Assembly: GCA_029706075.1 (NCBI GenBank)
Contig: JAINUG010000132.1
Span: forward strand, 1,511,001 to 1,575,000
DNA: 64,000 nt
Direction of reading: 5' to 3'
Origin: Aldrovandia affinis
Lineage: Eukaryota > Chordata > Actinopteri > Notacanthiformes > Halosauridae
Every line of letters starts with the position of its first letter. Position 1 is the stretch's first letter. A model generated the notes under the pieces. It was not told the DNA's origin. It worked only from the letters and a program-made list of their open reading frames with translations, and ran no database searches. The translations under genes were made by a program, and so were the position numbers. Positions 12,157 to 25,680 of the stretch are shown here, one piece after another.

Positions 12157-13280
12157 ACCCACTGCGTGCCCATTGGTCAAGGCAGAAGTTGCCCCTAAGC
12201 TCTGATACAAGACCAGCCAAATCCTAACCTGAACCATTAGGAAGAAAAACACAAAACTGACTTCAGACCAGCGCTCTCAGGCAATTTCCACCTACACCGC
12301 GACCATCGCACCGTAGTATCCTAGCATTCAACTTTGTATATGTGTCACACCACGAAAGAATAATTGCTTTTCGCAGACAGGACGATGAGACATTTACAAT
12401 GCGGTTGCGAAAAGCTAAGACCCTAGCGTATGTCGTCATCGCTCCAGTTGTGACTTTCGTAATAGCATTATAAAAAGACATGAGAATCAGCAGGTTCAAT
12501 ATTGGGTGAAGAGCACCAAATAAATGAATAACGGGCAGTTTAGCCATCAACCGCGGTGACTTATGACCCCAATGCTTCAGTGTGAGAAACAGTACTGTAG
12601 GTGCGCACACAACTTGGTTTAGAATAGAGGCCATTGAAAATTACTAGTATACTTCACACTTCACTCTAACCAGTGAATCCTCCCCCACACACACCGTTCC
12701 TCTCTTAGAGGTGAGGCCTAGGGTGGTGCCGTCATGACTATAGGCAAAGGGCTTTTCACCGTGAAGACTTACAAGTTATCAGACCAAAGCTATGATTATG
12801 GGATGTCTTGCCACCAAAAGTAGTCTCTTACCACATTTCACAAGACCCACAGTATCCAGTAAATTTGTTTGTTGTGTTCACTTGCCCTAGCTGCTATTCA
12901 GCATTTTGCAGTAAGTGCACATTAGTGTGATGGGCTGGGTGAGTCGTCAGGGGTTTTCGTCTGTGTCTGCCCAACGTGTCGTCTGTTACAAAACACAGAG
13001 TTCTAAACCAGATGCAGCACATCTTGCTTAAACAATGATAGAAACCACTGAATTTATCTACTGTTGTGATGACAATGAATTAAAAGGAAATCAGTAGTGC
13101 ATTATTCAAGCTGCGCTCTGAGTGGGTGGAAGTTGTGGGCAGTTTGATGTGTCAGCATGACATGGGAACACTTATTTCTCATTTCTACCTCTGACAGCTA
13201 ACAAAGTAAACTAAAGTATTAACTGAAAATAGTAACATGTATACTATTGAATCCCATTCATTTACACAGAAAGCCACAAG
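12157..13280. other. Intergenic, no gene recognised
   Basis: Unique-looking sequence that continues the DNA left of the gypsy insertion. No gene, RNA or repeat family is recognised. Confidence 0.45.
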
Positions 13281-13622
13281 TAACTGCCCAAAATAAAGGA
13301 AACACCAACATAAAGTGTTTTAATAGGGTGTTGGGCCACCATGAGCCACCAGAACAGCTTCAATGTGTCTAGATAGATTGTAGGTTCTACAAGTGTCCAG
13401 AACTCTTTTGGAGGGAAGCAACACCATTCTTCATTGTCATCATGGAAGAGACCACTCCCATCAGTACAGAAATTCTTCACCATAGGATGAAGGTTATCAC
13501 TAAAAATCGCTTTGTATTTATTGGTGTTTACTTTTCCCTCTAAAGGGTTGAGTGGACCTAATCCATGCCAGGAAAATGCACCCCACACCATAACAGAGCT
13601 GCCAGTATCCTTCATTTACTTT
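13281..13622 (-). mobile_element. Tc1-like element fragment (family T)
   Basis: It starts with a terminal-repeat-like TAACTGCCCAAAATAAAGG and continues TTAATAGGGTGTTGGGCCACC, the same layout as the copy at 61779-62227. Minus-strand translation contains GSSVMVWGAFSWHG, a Tc1 transposase core motif near 13560-13600, plus a segment ending YVGVSFILG that is in fact the translated terminal repeat. The right end is missing. Non-functional. Confidence 0.7.
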
Positions 13623-16496
13623 ACCCTACATTTGTTTAATCCAATGTGGTCCCCTTGGGGTCTACTAACAACCAGTTAATGTTTATTGTATAATCAACTG
13701 GTTTATTAAGTTCTGAGTAACAGCAAAGAGCAGCACACCCTGCAGCCACCAGAACCAGGGCCAGGGACTCCTGCTGCACACTATGCCCAGGAAAAAATGT
13801 AGCATGCGTCTGAGTATTACATCTTTATTTATATTTAATTAACCTTTTAAAATACACTACACAATTGTTAACTATCTTATATTACTAATTATCAGTGTAA
13901 ATGCAAGGCAACAAAAGGTGTAACTTTGTTCCAACCTGGATAGAAAAAGAAATTTGTCACTTTTCTGTAGGAAAAAAACAAGGCAGAAAGAGAAATAGAA
14001 TATTAGCCTTCAGATCAGATATGCCTCTAAATAAGGCCTTCCCCATTCACAGCCTAGAGAAGGAGCGGGGGGCTGGCGTCAGAAGATTTCCTGTATAAAC
14101 CTTGATTGGCAACTATAGAAACTTCACACTCCATTTCTGAAACGTCTCAGTATTTAATAAGGAGCGACGGTAATCTGATCTGGGAACAGCGGCCTACAAT
14201 GAGGAAAGGGAGGCACAAGGGCCCGAACAATGTCCGCCAGGCCACTACTGTGCTGGGAAAGGCTAAACTAAATAAAAGGGTAGTGCGCGGAGCCCTTGGA
14301 GTCAGTATTTTACCAATTTCTGTCTGTGACAGACAAGATCATTTTTCTGATAAATTTGTCATAGGCAGAGGAAATGAAATGATGCCCCTTTCTTATTTCA
14401 CAAAGACTGGTTTGAAGTCGTCATATCGTGCCAGTGATGCACACAGTCCAGGGATTGAACGGTGAACACTGAATGTTTATCGGAAATGTGGCTACAAGGG
14501 AAAATGCATCACAAATACATTTTAAAGGAAGCTTACGATCGGCCCTATTACAGTAATCCCCCGTAGAAACTCGGTCCCGGACCCAGATAAACTCCGCTGA
14601 ATATTCCTCCGTCGATGAAGTGTAACAAAGGAGGCTACCCCTCTTGATTTGTGTCGAAATCAGGAATTGGATCAGGTGGATTACGCCATCAGTGTCATTT
14701 CATGAGTGAGTTTCCACAAAAATTCGAATTAAGATTTGGATTGTGGAGTGGGCTCGTCTGCTGTAACCTTGTGCATGGTGGTTTTGTTAATGGTTCATCC
14801 AGTTATATGTATATACATATATATATATGTATATGTATAATATATATTTAGTTAGGTCAGTTAACCAACATGCATAAGGAAGTCTGCCATAAATATAACA
14901 CAGTTGTCAATATGAGAAAAGTAATCACACCCCACTGGCAAGTGCCAGAAGTAAAAGTAAAAGGACATTTATATTCGAGCATTTCTATTCTATTCTATTG
15001 CCTCTTGCATATGCCATAGGAATCAGACTGAACCACAATGACACTGATGGCCAGTTTGCAGTTGAATGACATATAATATGAAAAAAATCATATTCCAGGC
15101 AAGTATTTTCACTGAAGACAAAAAAGGAGAAATCAAATACTAAGTAAAAGAAGAGAAATGCAAATTTGCCAAGTTTTGGTCGTCAAAACGTTTTTTTTTT
15201 CTTCTTTTTTTAAAAACGATCAATGCATTTGTGAAAATAAACCCCAGGTTAAATGAGTAAGTCCATGACAAGGATGACGTGCGAATGTTTTGTGTGTCCA
15301 TGGAAGCCCACAAGGAGCCTCTTCCCAGGTCATTCTGACAGCACAGCCCTGTACTCGCGCGCTCCCCCGCACACGTGTGCACCATCAGCACAAACTGCCT
15401 CTCGGTCGGATCACCTGCGCCGTCGCCCCGAAGGAGACGCTCTCCTGCTCGTGCTCCAGGGCTCGTGTCGGAGTCCTCACCCGACCTGCCCCCCGTCCGT
15501 CTGCAAACCTGCAATCAGAACCGAGCGGAATAAACAGCAGTAAAGCACTGCAGTGTGCCCTGCTCTGTACTTTCATTCTCAAAACAGGCACTTTTCGGCC
15601 GTCTGCGCGGTGAGCGTCGGGGTGTGCGTCCTCGCTGGAATGCGCCGCGCGAACCATCCATTTCACATGAGTCACGGCGCAAAACACACGGCGGGCCTCG
15701 CCGCTGCCCGACCCTGTGGTCGGCACGCCCTGATGAAAGTGCACGGTGAAAGTGTAAACTGACTGCCTGTGTGAGACGGCCGCACGATAATCAGCGCGCT
15801 GCGCTGGGGATGGGGATTAAGCGCGCCTGTTTTTGTGCTTCAGCACCACCGCGCCGGTGGTCGCGAGTCAGGGAAAACAATCGCACCACCATCAGTGTGG
15901 TTAAGATAATAACGTGTCATCACGGCGCGTGTCGTTTCTCTCTCGTCGGAGCTGGTGCTGCAAAGACATGCGCTACAGCGCAAGAGCACCTGGAGATCGA
16001 GATCCAGCCGTTCCTCCTGTCAGTCAGATAGCCAGGAAAAATGATTTAGACTAAAAGGGCAACTGGAGGCTAACGGGAAAAATGCAGGATTGAGTACATG
16101 CACGTTTTATGCACATTTTGAAGTGCAGTTTGATATACAGTACCTGATGTACTTCTTGGTTAAAAAAAACCTCAAGGTAAACTCATGATAATTCAAACGC
16201 TATACCTCATCAGTAAATGAGAAATGTGTCTGTTGTCTGTCTATACTTTAGTTCGGTAATTGTTTAGTCAGTATTTAGCATTGATAATAACATGCATCGT
16301 TATGCCAGCCTAGCTTTGCACAGTGAGACGGCCTGCCATATCCTGACGTTGTGAAGCGTTGGGCGAATGAATGTGGAATGTTTCGCAGCCGGTGGTGTGC
16401 GCGTGCGTGTGCAGTCGGCCATCGAGATAACGCGGGTAGTCGCATCGCACAGAGCCCTTTTATGCGGTTAGCGTAAAAACCTGCTCGTTAAATATT
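13623..16496. other. Intergenic with AT microsatellite and GC-rich block
   Basis: An AT-alternating tract lies at about 14803-14850. The segment 15280-16030 is clearly richer in G+C and CpG than its surroundings and might be a CpG island or a regulatory block, but I see no exon in it. The open frames over this block run on both strands at once, as expected from GC-rich non-coding DNA. Confidence 0.45.
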
Positions 16497-16695
16497 ACAC
16501 TACATTACATTACAGGCATTTGGCAGACGCTCTTATCCAGAGCGACGTACAACAAAGTGTTAACCGTAGTCAAGAACAGTTTAGCTGAAAGCCACCCTAG
16601 AGGGAAGTACAGTTCCAGGTGCTAGGAGCAACCACATAGTTAAACTAGGGCCCTGTAGGTAGATCTGTAGCCACGATTCAAAGGCAGCAATAAAA
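16497..16695 (-). repeat. Repeat with UnaL2-type tail and a different body
   Basis: The plus strand shows the reverse complement of the shared tail (ATTACATTACAGGCATTTG, then GCAGACGCTCTTATCCAGAG at 16511-16545). Upstream of the tail the body differs from SINE types A and B, with words such as GTAGATCTGTAGCCACG near 16660. No tRNA-like head is visible. It could be a LINE 3' end or another SINE. The left border is secure; the right border is a guess. Confidence 0.6.
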
Positions 16696-19600
16696 CAATC
16701 AGTGCGGAAAATATCGGCGAATATATTTTTTCCGCATTCCGCAATATGAATTCACGCGTTAAGTTCAGGAGTTTAGTCAATCTAAAATCTGATTCAGCCT
16801 AACTCATCTCCTCACAGGCCGATGATACATCCTTCCATTGGGGATATCCGTGCCTCTTATTGGACATCGCTGACACAGAGCTGCAGATGGGCCCCGGGTC
16901 CCCTCAGTCACACAGGCCAGCAGCGTGGGGCCATTTGACACCAGAGCGGGTGAGGAACCGTCTCGGAAGCGCGACACTTGGCTTTGATCCTAGCCCCCAC
17001 ACACTCGCCCCCGCGCTCATCCTCAATCTACTGCTCGTGCTACGCATCCATTGTCTGAACTGCTGTGGGGTCAGGACCGTTCTCAGAGGGTGGGGGTGGG
17101 GGGGCGAGTGACACCACAAATGGCACTAATTGGCACCTCCACAGGTGCCGGCTCCAAGAGGCCAAAGATCAGGTGCGGTGGGTCGAGGGCTGGCCTCTCC
17201 GCCTCTCGTCCGGCCTGCCTGCTCTGCGAGGCCACGCACCGGGGGCGGCCCGGCTGTCGCGCGCCCGGGATGTGAGACGCTTCCAGCGAAAACTGGGACT
17301 CTGGATCCAGGCAACATCTGTCCTCACATTTAAACGCAAGCGTCCTTTTTCTGCTTCACAAACACAGTTCGGTGAGCTCAGCGATCGCCAAAATGAACCC
17401 GCTAAACCGTGCCTGTGAAGAAAAATCAGCGGAGCATTTATTTCTAAGTCAAAATGATTAACAAATGTTGATTGAATTCAGGCCTCAGACAAGGCCCTGA
17501 CATGACACTGTTGTCAAGCTGTTGTCAACATTTAGAGGGGACAAGTCGATGTAGATTTGGAAGACTGTGCGATCTCTGTGGGTCCAGTTGGACTTGTGAG
17601 TTGTTGTTCTATTCGGTTCAGGTCATGGAGCCAGCTTATATCTGCATATGCAACACTTGTAATACAATAACGTTGAATACCTCGCCTGTACATAAAGCAT
17701 GAGATATATATGTTCTGCAAGAAAACGATTTGGAAATCGCAAAGACAGCACTGTGATCTCAGGCATGGCTTGTCTGTTTGAGTTTTGGCAGGAATGGCGT
17801 TTATCGGGTTTTTGCATATGAACTCTTCAAATGTTTCCTCTGGTAAGTGCTAGCTTCAAATCCAGTAAAATTTCTCACATGCAGTTTTAACATGGTACTG
17901 CTCACGATCAGTTTCCACCCTGACCATCTTTAAAACCCTGATGTTTTCAAAGTGCAGCATGGGATAAAAATTATGTGATCGTAATGGAAATTCCACAATC
18001 AAATTTACACCATGCTACCGAGCATGATTTTCACGATTTCTGCGGGAATATATATTTTTCTTGGTGAATATGGGGGAATGGCTTTGTTTCATAATGAATG
18101 TCTTTGAGGCCTAGTGCCCTAGCTCAGGGTTGTTATTGACTGGGTGGCGTAGCTTGGGTTCCTCAAATTGCTCGTTCACGATGATCTACACAACTTGACC
18201 AAGGTCCAGGAAAAGAGCCGCAACAATGAGCAGTAAATAGACCTGTTTTATGACATACCCAAAGTGGGTCTGCACACCTATACTTCACATACAAAGTCAC
18301 TGTCCCAACTTGTCTCCGTGGCTACAGTAATCTCAGCCAACAGGAGCTTATGATGACAAATTGACAAAAAACAGATTGACAAAACACCTCAAGCTTCAGT
18401 CACTCAAAGATTTCACCGCACAAATACATAACTGGCATGACATTATGGGGTTCATGGAACCCTTACAGAAAGCACCCCCAGTCCTGGCCTATCGTTTCAA
18501 ATGAAACCGCATGTCATCAACTGAACACAGACAAGTTCGTTTACATTCCTTTCCTTGCACTGTTTGCTTTTTGCTTTATCAATGTTACATAAAAAGCAAA
18601 CTATTTGGGGCTTGTTTCCTCAACAAAGAGCACATTTTATGACCCTTTAATGGGCATAATTGCTGTTTTAAAAGCCATTAACAAATGCGTATTGGCTGTT
18701 TGGAGTACTATAGATAAAGGAAAGGCCAAGGACTGTCAAGATCTACAATACAGTCAGAGAAATGTAATAAATCAAGCTCATTTGAGACAATAAATCTGTC
18801 AACTAATCAAGATAAGACTGTTTAGTTGGCAACTGCAAGATTATGTTCGGAACTGGAGACAAGTACAAAATGTTTGGCAAGAATAGAGACAAGCTGGTGT
18901 CTGTTGGTGATTCACTGTGCTTCCGGATTGTTGGCGGGTCATCCCAGCCTTTCACACGCACAGCCATTGCGTTCGTTGTTGTATCACACACTTTCCTTGT
19001 GTACTGTACATGTATACCACCACATTTACAGGCACACATTAATGCATATCGTTATTCTTAGATAGCAAATAAAAATGGAAAACAACCTCATATTGCAGTG
19101 TTCATGTAATAATGACTTTCACAAGTGCAAAAATGATTTTTTAACATATTGAAAGAGCTGCAAAAGCAAGGACTCGGACGCTGCAAGTCAAACACTGATG
19201 TGTTACTAAAGTAACTAAACGAAAGAGTGGCAGTGACCAATAAGACATGTGAACAGTGAAATGACATTTAAAACGACTTAAAAACGAATCTTTCTTAACA
19301 TCGTAGCATAGAGGTTTGAGGTGTCTACCTACATCACACCAGCATACACAGAGTGCACTTAACACTACATCAGATTTCATAGCATTTAATGGCCTTTTGA
19401 GGTGGCAGGAGAAAGGCATAGGAACCATGATTTAATCCGAGCGAACAGGTTTTTGAATTGCGGGTGGCTCATGTTATTCCACTGGGGGACAAAGGCAAGC
19501 TGCATGTGCTACGCCGCACACGGGCGAGCGGAAAACATCGACTCCACAAAGCTGCCCCTCCTTCGTCTTAACCCCTGTAATCACCACAGACTAGGTCTTC

Positions 19601-19721
19601 AACTCAACCACCTTTTCTGTGGTTTCAAAACATGAAGCACGCATGAAAAAAACCCCAAAAAACTGTTTTTCCACCATTGCACATCATCCCCCAAATGATT
19701 CTTTATCAATTTCTTTATCAT
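16696..19721. other. Intergenic, no gene recognised
   Basis: No repeat family or coding region is recognised. 16860-17300 is moderately GC-rich. The overlapping open frames there have no domains. Confidence 0.45.
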
Positions 19722-19933
19722 GGGTGGCAGTGTACTGTAAAGGTTATGGAACTGGGCTTGTAACTCAGAGGCTGCAGGTTCGATTCCCAGGTGGGGGCAC
19801 TGCTGTTGTACCCTTGAGCTAAAAGTACTTGAATTGCTTCAGCAAAAATATCAGCTGTATAAATGGATTGTATGTAAAGACATGTAAACTGTGTAAAGTC
19901 TGCTAAATGCCTCAAATGTAATGTAAATGTAAA
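19722..19933 (+). repeat. tRNA-derived SINE, head type A, decayed tail
   Basis: The head has an A-box-like region and B box GGTTCGATTCCC (19776-19788), then GGGGGCACTG, CCCTTGAGC and CAGCTGTATAAATGGATTG. The tail hairpin is largely deleted: the sequence jumps from GTGTAAAGT to CTGCTAAATGCC. The end keeps ATGTAATGTAAATG repeats. Confidence 0.85.
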
Positions 19934-22900
19934 CTCCGCCATACTCCTCAACACCTCTATTCACCTGTTCCAGGTGAGGACGAACATAGATCCCCTCTCT
20001 GTAAGGGAAGTGCCCGCGTGTGACGTCACAGCATCGTGACACGCACCCAAAAGGAAACGTAAAAGTGTGTTTGCGTGCGTGTGAGACGTGGCGGATCTCT
20101 AACCCATCACATGAGGCCTCTGCAGCTGGGAATCTCCAGGTGGCCAGTGAGTATGGTTCTGATGGTGGACAGTGTGTCACGAGGAGCTGTCAGTGTGTGT
20201 GTGTGTGTTTGTCAGTATCCCTGACTGCCCAGTATGGCTGTATGTGAACATCAAAGATGAGAGGCGCCTCATTCCAATTTTCCTGACACAAAAATGTATG
20301 TACAATCCAAGTGGTTTCTAAAAACTGCATATACTGCTTAATAATAATAATAATTATTATAATATTCATAATAATTATAATAAGTGTAATATACTGCATC
20401 CAATGAGGCACCATGAGTATCAGTTGGTCATATTATTTGTTGTTATTTTTCCCTGATGCTGCTATCATTATTTTTCCATTTGAGCCACACGGGAAATTAA
20501 ACTACATCTTTGAGTATGGCGTTGCAAGACTATTTTCCGACTATAGAAACCCTTATTTAATGGTTAAATGTTACAATGCTTGTCGTGTGACACAGTATGG
20601 GCTACTTCGAACAGCCTAAGCCTCTCCACACAGCACAGTCCCCAGAGGGAACATCTGTGTTGTGCTGACAACCTACAGTAATAGTTCAGCTCTTCACACG
20701 TCACAAAAAAACTGTACAAAACTGGTTTAGTACTTAGATCTGAATTCCACAGCCTTCATAGTTCTCCATCTATGTAAATCCGCATTTATTTTTCTCATAC
20801 ATTTTTAATATATACAGTATATATATATATATTTTGTTTTTTTGTTTGTTTGTTTCAGATTTTTCTCCGCAATTTGGAAGCCAATTATAGCCTCTATTTA
20901 TTTCGATTAACCCTCCCCCACGAACTCACTGCCACTGTCTCTACGGGGCAAGCTACTCTCAGAGGACAGTGATGATCTGCCTCCTTCGAGACGGAACTCA
21001 CCAACCCCCTTTCTGGAGACACCCTTATGCGCTTCACAGCGAGTTTGTGCTGATCACCCGCCCCTCCCTCGGGAGCAGACAGCCAAACGCCCCCGATCGG
21101 GGCTAACGGCCAGGGCCGGTCTGGAAGAGATGGTTTTCGAACCGCGACTCTGATAGGCAGCTCACACTCCTACAGAACCAACCAAATATGGGTGCGTTGG
21201 ACCGCTACGCTATCAGCCAGCCCAAATGTGAAATATTTTTGTAGCATGCTTTAATTGAGGGTTCAATATAAAGTTAGAAACAAGACTTCCAGTCCTGGAT
21301 TTCAAAAGACACGATGCGCTCCAACAGTTCTAAGCCCACTATTTTTCAAGGAATTCAATTTCATACTTTGAAGTAATTTCTCCACTTTCAAAAGAACATG
21401 AAATGGATTCAGTTTTAATACCATGATATAATAAAAGTTTATCATAATAAAATCTGAAGGAAAGAATAATAAAGGTATTCATCCCCCATAAATGTAAAAA
21501 AAACACAGCACATATCAGGATCAGTGAATTCTACATCGCCAGCCAAGGCAACAGGAATCTTACGTACACTTACTTTCAATTTGAAAGGTTTATGGAAAAT
21601 TAATCAAATATAAATCCGTCTTTTGTCAGGGGAAATTGTGGAAATGCATTTGGGCAGTTCAGCTACTGTAGGAGAGACATGCTATTACTGTTGTCTTCAC
21701 TAATAATGAGCCTGTGCCTCCTGTACCTCGACCCGAATTTTAATATTGGGGGGAAAAAAACTATCTTTTCAAACACTATATAAACCTTATATACCATCTG
21801 CTAACAGCTGCCCGGTTGTATCAAACGCTCCAAAATATGTATGCAGACCAGAAATTAATGCATTGCTCTTGGCTCAATATTCCTGTGTGACTTGGCACTA
21901 CTGTGCATGATGCTGAAACGGTGGCTACAGTATAAACAATGCCCTCCTGCATTCAGCATTACAGGATGTGAGCGAAATGGATCGGCTCTTGGCGCTGGCC
22001 AAAGTGCACAATGGGCCAACATCTAGTCCAGATCATTCAGGCACCAGGACACAAGACCAGCTTTATTTAGGACCGAAACTCTATCTGGAAAAGCAGTGAT
22101 ACAGGAAACCCACCAGGGCTAGGACAAAACCCTTTAATGATCTTTCCTCCTTGAAAAAAACAAATCTCTGCTCCACTCTGTGATACTGAATAATTTGGGT
22201 CAAATAAAAGAGAGTAAATGCTGCCGATGATGACGATGATTGTAATGAAGAAAACCATTCCTAAACAGCTTTTCAGATGTGTGCAGGGCGGCTAATCCCC
22301 TGTCACGTACAGGAGCAGCGCACTTCAGAGAGCGCCTCCCCTCTCCCCCATGTGTGTGACACTCCCCCAGGGTGGCTTTTCCTTAATGCGGTATCAAAGT
22401 TTCAGCCGAGCTGAAACTAACTTCAGCTGTCCTCGGGCATCCATTTGTCTCACTTTCAAAAATCCCTCAGTGTGCGACGGAACGTCTCCGCGTCCGCTTT
22501 CACTTTCAGACAAACGCGCTCGGCAAACAGGCCATCTGACGTGGGCGTGACGCTTTCTATTAGGGCTGGAAATTTACCTGACAGATGTAATGCTGTGCCT
22601 AGGGACAGAACTCCATGAGTCGAAGCAAGCGGTAAAGCATTTAGCCAGAGATCATGCTGGAACACACTTCCACGGCGTGGTATTCACCTTTGATTTTTTT
22701 TCCCTTCTTTTAATACATATCAGTTCCATTTGAAATCATGGCCACAGTGAAGCCTGACTACTGACTTTTCTGAGAAACTTAAAAAAATGGGAAGGTTGTC
22801 AAAAAAGTTATGATGAACACAAAGATACGCATCTGGCTGGCCGACTCAAAACACTCCTGTTCAGACTAGAGCTTGGTTGCCAGGTCTGGAACTTCTCCGT

Positions 22901-23255
22901 CTCCTAGCTCCTGCCTCCTCCCCTGTAAATGCCCGAGGTACGACAGACACCATCGATTGCAGATTTTGAAATCCGATATCAGTAGTCAGAACACCGCCAC
23001 CAAAGAGTTTGCCAGGCAGAAGTAGGCAAAGATGAGAGACGTTTGTCCCGGCTCTGATCATTCCCTCAACGCCAACATTAAAGACCAAACACGATACGCA
23101 GCTTTCCCGATAAAGATCCATGAAACCCTACACTGATTCCACTTCTCACCCAGCAGTCCCTCTACAGGCTTGTATCTGAACAGCAGCTGTTAATGAAACC
23201 TAAAGAAACAGCCTAAGAGGAAGACATTAAAACTACAGAATACTGACACCAGTTC
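19934..23255. other. Intergenic, no gene recognised
   Basis: Microsatellite-like tracts occur at 20338-20386 (AAT/ATT rich), 20197-20210 (GT) and 20812-20835 (TA). A 69-bp segment at 21318-21386 recurs inside the repeat at 23569 (see findings). 20860-21200 and 22260-22680 are unique and of mixed composition. Nothing else is recognised. Confidence 0.45.
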
Positions 23256-23401
23256 ATATGCCATTCTAGCAGACACTTTTATCCAAAGAGACTTAAAGTA
23301 GTGAATCCATACATTTTTCAGTACATGTGGCCTCAATTGGAATCAAACCCACAACCTAAGTGTTGTCAGTGCCAAGCTCTACCTACTGAGCCACACAGAA
23401 C
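23256..23401 (-). repeat. tRNA-derived SINE, head type B
   Basis: On the minus strand a tRNA-like head reads TGTGTGGCTCAGTAGGTAGA and has a B box GGTTTGATTCCAATT-like segment (about 23330-23350). It is followed by TGAAAAATGTATGGATTCAC and a tail GTCTCTTTGGATAAAAGTG. It is a diverged sister of the copy at 24812. Confidence 0.82.
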
Positions 23402-23568
23402 CACAGTTTAAATTTGGGAGTCAGATGCTATCGTCCAACTCTTTTCAACTGGTCTCCATGGGGGTGACAACTCCCTTTCTGAGTGGATCAGTCACCTTTC
23501 CCAACACTGTTCCACTCAGCTCCAGGACACTGAACGCTGTATAAATGAATGCTTATTCAATTCAGAAG

Positions 23569-23941
23569 ATTCATTCATTCATTCATCCATTCATTATCTA
23601 ACCCGCTTATTCCTGGTCAGGGTCACGCAGGGGCTGGAGCCTATCCCAGAATGCATTGGGTGAGAGGCAGGAATACACCCTGGACAGGTCGCCAATCCAT
23701 CGCAGGGCACATACACTATTCACTCACACACTCATACCTACGGGCAATTTTGATTCTCCAGTTAGCCTAACGTGCATGTCTTTGGACTGTGGGAGGAAAC
23801 CAGAGTACCCGGAGGAAACCCATGTGGACACGGGGAGAACATGCAAACTCTTCCAATTTCCAGCTCCAACAGTTCTACCCATTTTTCAAGGATTCAATTT
23901 CGCTTTGAAGTAATTTCTCCACTGTCCCACTGTGCCGCCCT
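23569..23941 (+). repeat. Widespread fish dispersed repeat, with an inserted tract
   Basis: ATTCATTCATTCATCCATTC is followed by CCCGCTTATTCCTGGTCAGG, GGAGCCTATCCCAGAATGCA, CTTTGGACTGTGGGAGGAAA and GGGGAGAACATGCAAACTC, ending CCCACTGTGCCGCC. This consensus is very common in fish genomes and resembles a LINE 3' region; I do not assign its class firmly. Between 23850 and 23925 the usual sequence is replaced by a tract that also occurs at 21318. Confidence 0.8.
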
Positions 23942-24079
23942 AATTCAGATGATTGATTCTTTTCTGAAGTGACCCGTTACAGAATACAAATGTAGTTCCA
24001 ACTGTACATTTAGTATATGTTGGGAATTTATGTTTTGCTGTTGGTTTTGACTACCAGTTTCATACACCCCCTCAACCAG

Positions 24080-24668
24080 AGCAGAATAGCAGTACCTCAG
24101 TGATGTTATCACAGAAACACATCTTCACAGCATCAGGAGAATTCACCCATTCCTCACCCCCCGTATCGCTGCTGGTTCAGGCTTTGGTAAGCCCATGTCG
24201 GGAGGATTGTAACGTCTTGCTGGCTGGCTTACCGGCCTGTGCTATCAAGCCACTGCAATGAGTCCAGAATGGGCACTGCGCCTCTGGTTTTAAACCTATT
24301 GAAATGAAATTCATACATTCCTTCATACATTGAATTCAATTGAAGTCACTAGTGCTGGCATACCAGGCTGTGAGGGGTGCTGCTCCATTCAGACATACTG
24401 CCCGGTAGACACTCCCTACGCCCTCCCCGCTTCTCTGCCCTGACCCCCCCAGTGGTGGAACGACCTTCCAAACACGGAATCGCTGGCCATCTTCCCGCCA
24501 GAGACTGAAAATACACCTTTTCAGAATACGTTTCCACTGAATATATTAATAAACGAACAAAGTGTACCAACCTTTCTCTCCCTGTTTTGTAGGTTTGGTG
24601 TGCGACTCTCTACGATGACACATCTCTTGTAAGTCACTCTGGATAAGTGTGTCTGCTATATGCCAAAA
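24080..24668 (+). repeat. L2-type LINE 3' end, internally deleted
   Basis: Plus-strand translation shows NVLLAGLPACAIKPLQ (about 24207-24258), typical of the end of L2 ORF2. After an apparent deletion come the WNDLPN.ESLAIF.QRLK region (about 24455-24515) and a 3' tail with AGTCACTCTGGATAAGTGTG and CTGCTATATGCC. The tail hairpin is the same as that of the SINEs in this window. Decayed by stops; non-coding now. Confidence 0.8.
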
Positions 24669-24811
24669 TGGAAAGTGTTCCACAACACAAACTCCTCAAG
24701 ACACTGCAGAGGCAAGTGAGGTAGAGGGCCTTCTATCTCACTCCCTCTCTCTCCCTCTCAGCTTACCTTTGACAAAGAATCCCATTATACAGCTGTGCTA
24801 TAATAATACAT

Positions 24812-24955
24812 ATATGCCATTTAACAGACGCTTTTATCCAAAGCAACTTACAGTAGTGAATGCATACATTTTTCAGTATGTGTGGCCCCAGTGGGAATTG
24901 AACCCACAACTTAAGCGCTGTCAGTGCCGTGCTCTACCTACTGAGCCACACAAGC
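24812..24955 (-). repeat. tRNA-derived SINE, head type B
   Basis: Minus strand: the head TGTGGCTCAGTAGGTAGAGC holds an A-box-like segment, the B box is GGTTCAATTCCCAC (24893-24906), then GGGGCCACACATACTG and the tail GTAAGTTGCTTTGGATAAAA with TCTGTTAAATGGC. It is the cleanest type B copy here. Confidence 0.85.
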
Positions 24956-25440
24956 CACAGCTGTGCATCTACAGCAGCAGGTCAGACCAAGGACCAAGAT
25001 CAAAGATGCAACAGTAGCCCTTTCAGGGACAACCTTCTAGTGTAGAGTACTGTTGATAAAAAAGCTGTGATCTGACCTCATTGACACAGTCCAGCAGTTT
25101 CACCTGAACCGTATGAGGCCCCAAATCTTTAAGGAAGTATTTCCAAAGGATTAATAACAGAATGAACTATATGAATATTATTAATGCCATTTTTAGAGGC
25201 ACCACATGGTGGAGTAAGGCTATGAAGTCTGTGACCCTGGGGTTGTGGGTTGGAATGATACCCATGGTAAGCCTTTGAGGTATACCCCAGATTTGTTCCA
25301 GTTCAACAACACAGTTTTATTCACAGGAACAACTTAGGTCATGTGACACGTGCACCTGAAGTAACCCCACAGTGTAATTCAGGTCTGGATGATTTCAGGT
25401 TGAGGTAAAACACACGGAGCTAAGTGCACATCTTATGCAT

Positions 25441-25442
25441 GT

Positions 25443-25480
<38 letters not shown>
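25441..25480. repeat. GT dinucleotide microsatellite
   Basis: A nearly perfect run of about 19 GT units is seen directly. Confidence 0.95.
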
Positions 25481-25482
<2 letters not shown>

Positions 25483-25519
25483 AAATGTGTGTGCTGCAGT
25501 TAAAATCATATGTACATAT

Positions 25520-25680
25520 ACACTACCGGTCAAAAGTTTTAGAACATCCCCATTTTCTAGCTTTTTACTGAAATGTAAACAGTTCAAGTCCAGTGAATAA
25601 CCTGAAATGGTAAAAAAAAAATGTTTAGGTTACCAAAACCTGAAAAATAATGTACATTTCAGTTATAGTGTGTATATAGT
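25520..25680. mobile_element. Tc1-like transposon end fragment
   Basis: CACTACCGGTCAAAAGTTTT followed by AGAACATCCCCATTTT is a terminal inverted repeat typical of fish Tc1 elements. The following 120 bp (AGTTCAAGTCCAGTGAATAA, then GGTTACCAAAACCTGAAAA) matches the usual subterminal layout. No transposase or second terminus is present. Confidence 0.65.

Noticed and set aside
19740..19800. tRNA gene-like sequence with A and B boxes
   Set aside because: It is the head of a SINE with other copies; a cloverleaf with an acceptor stem is not apparent.
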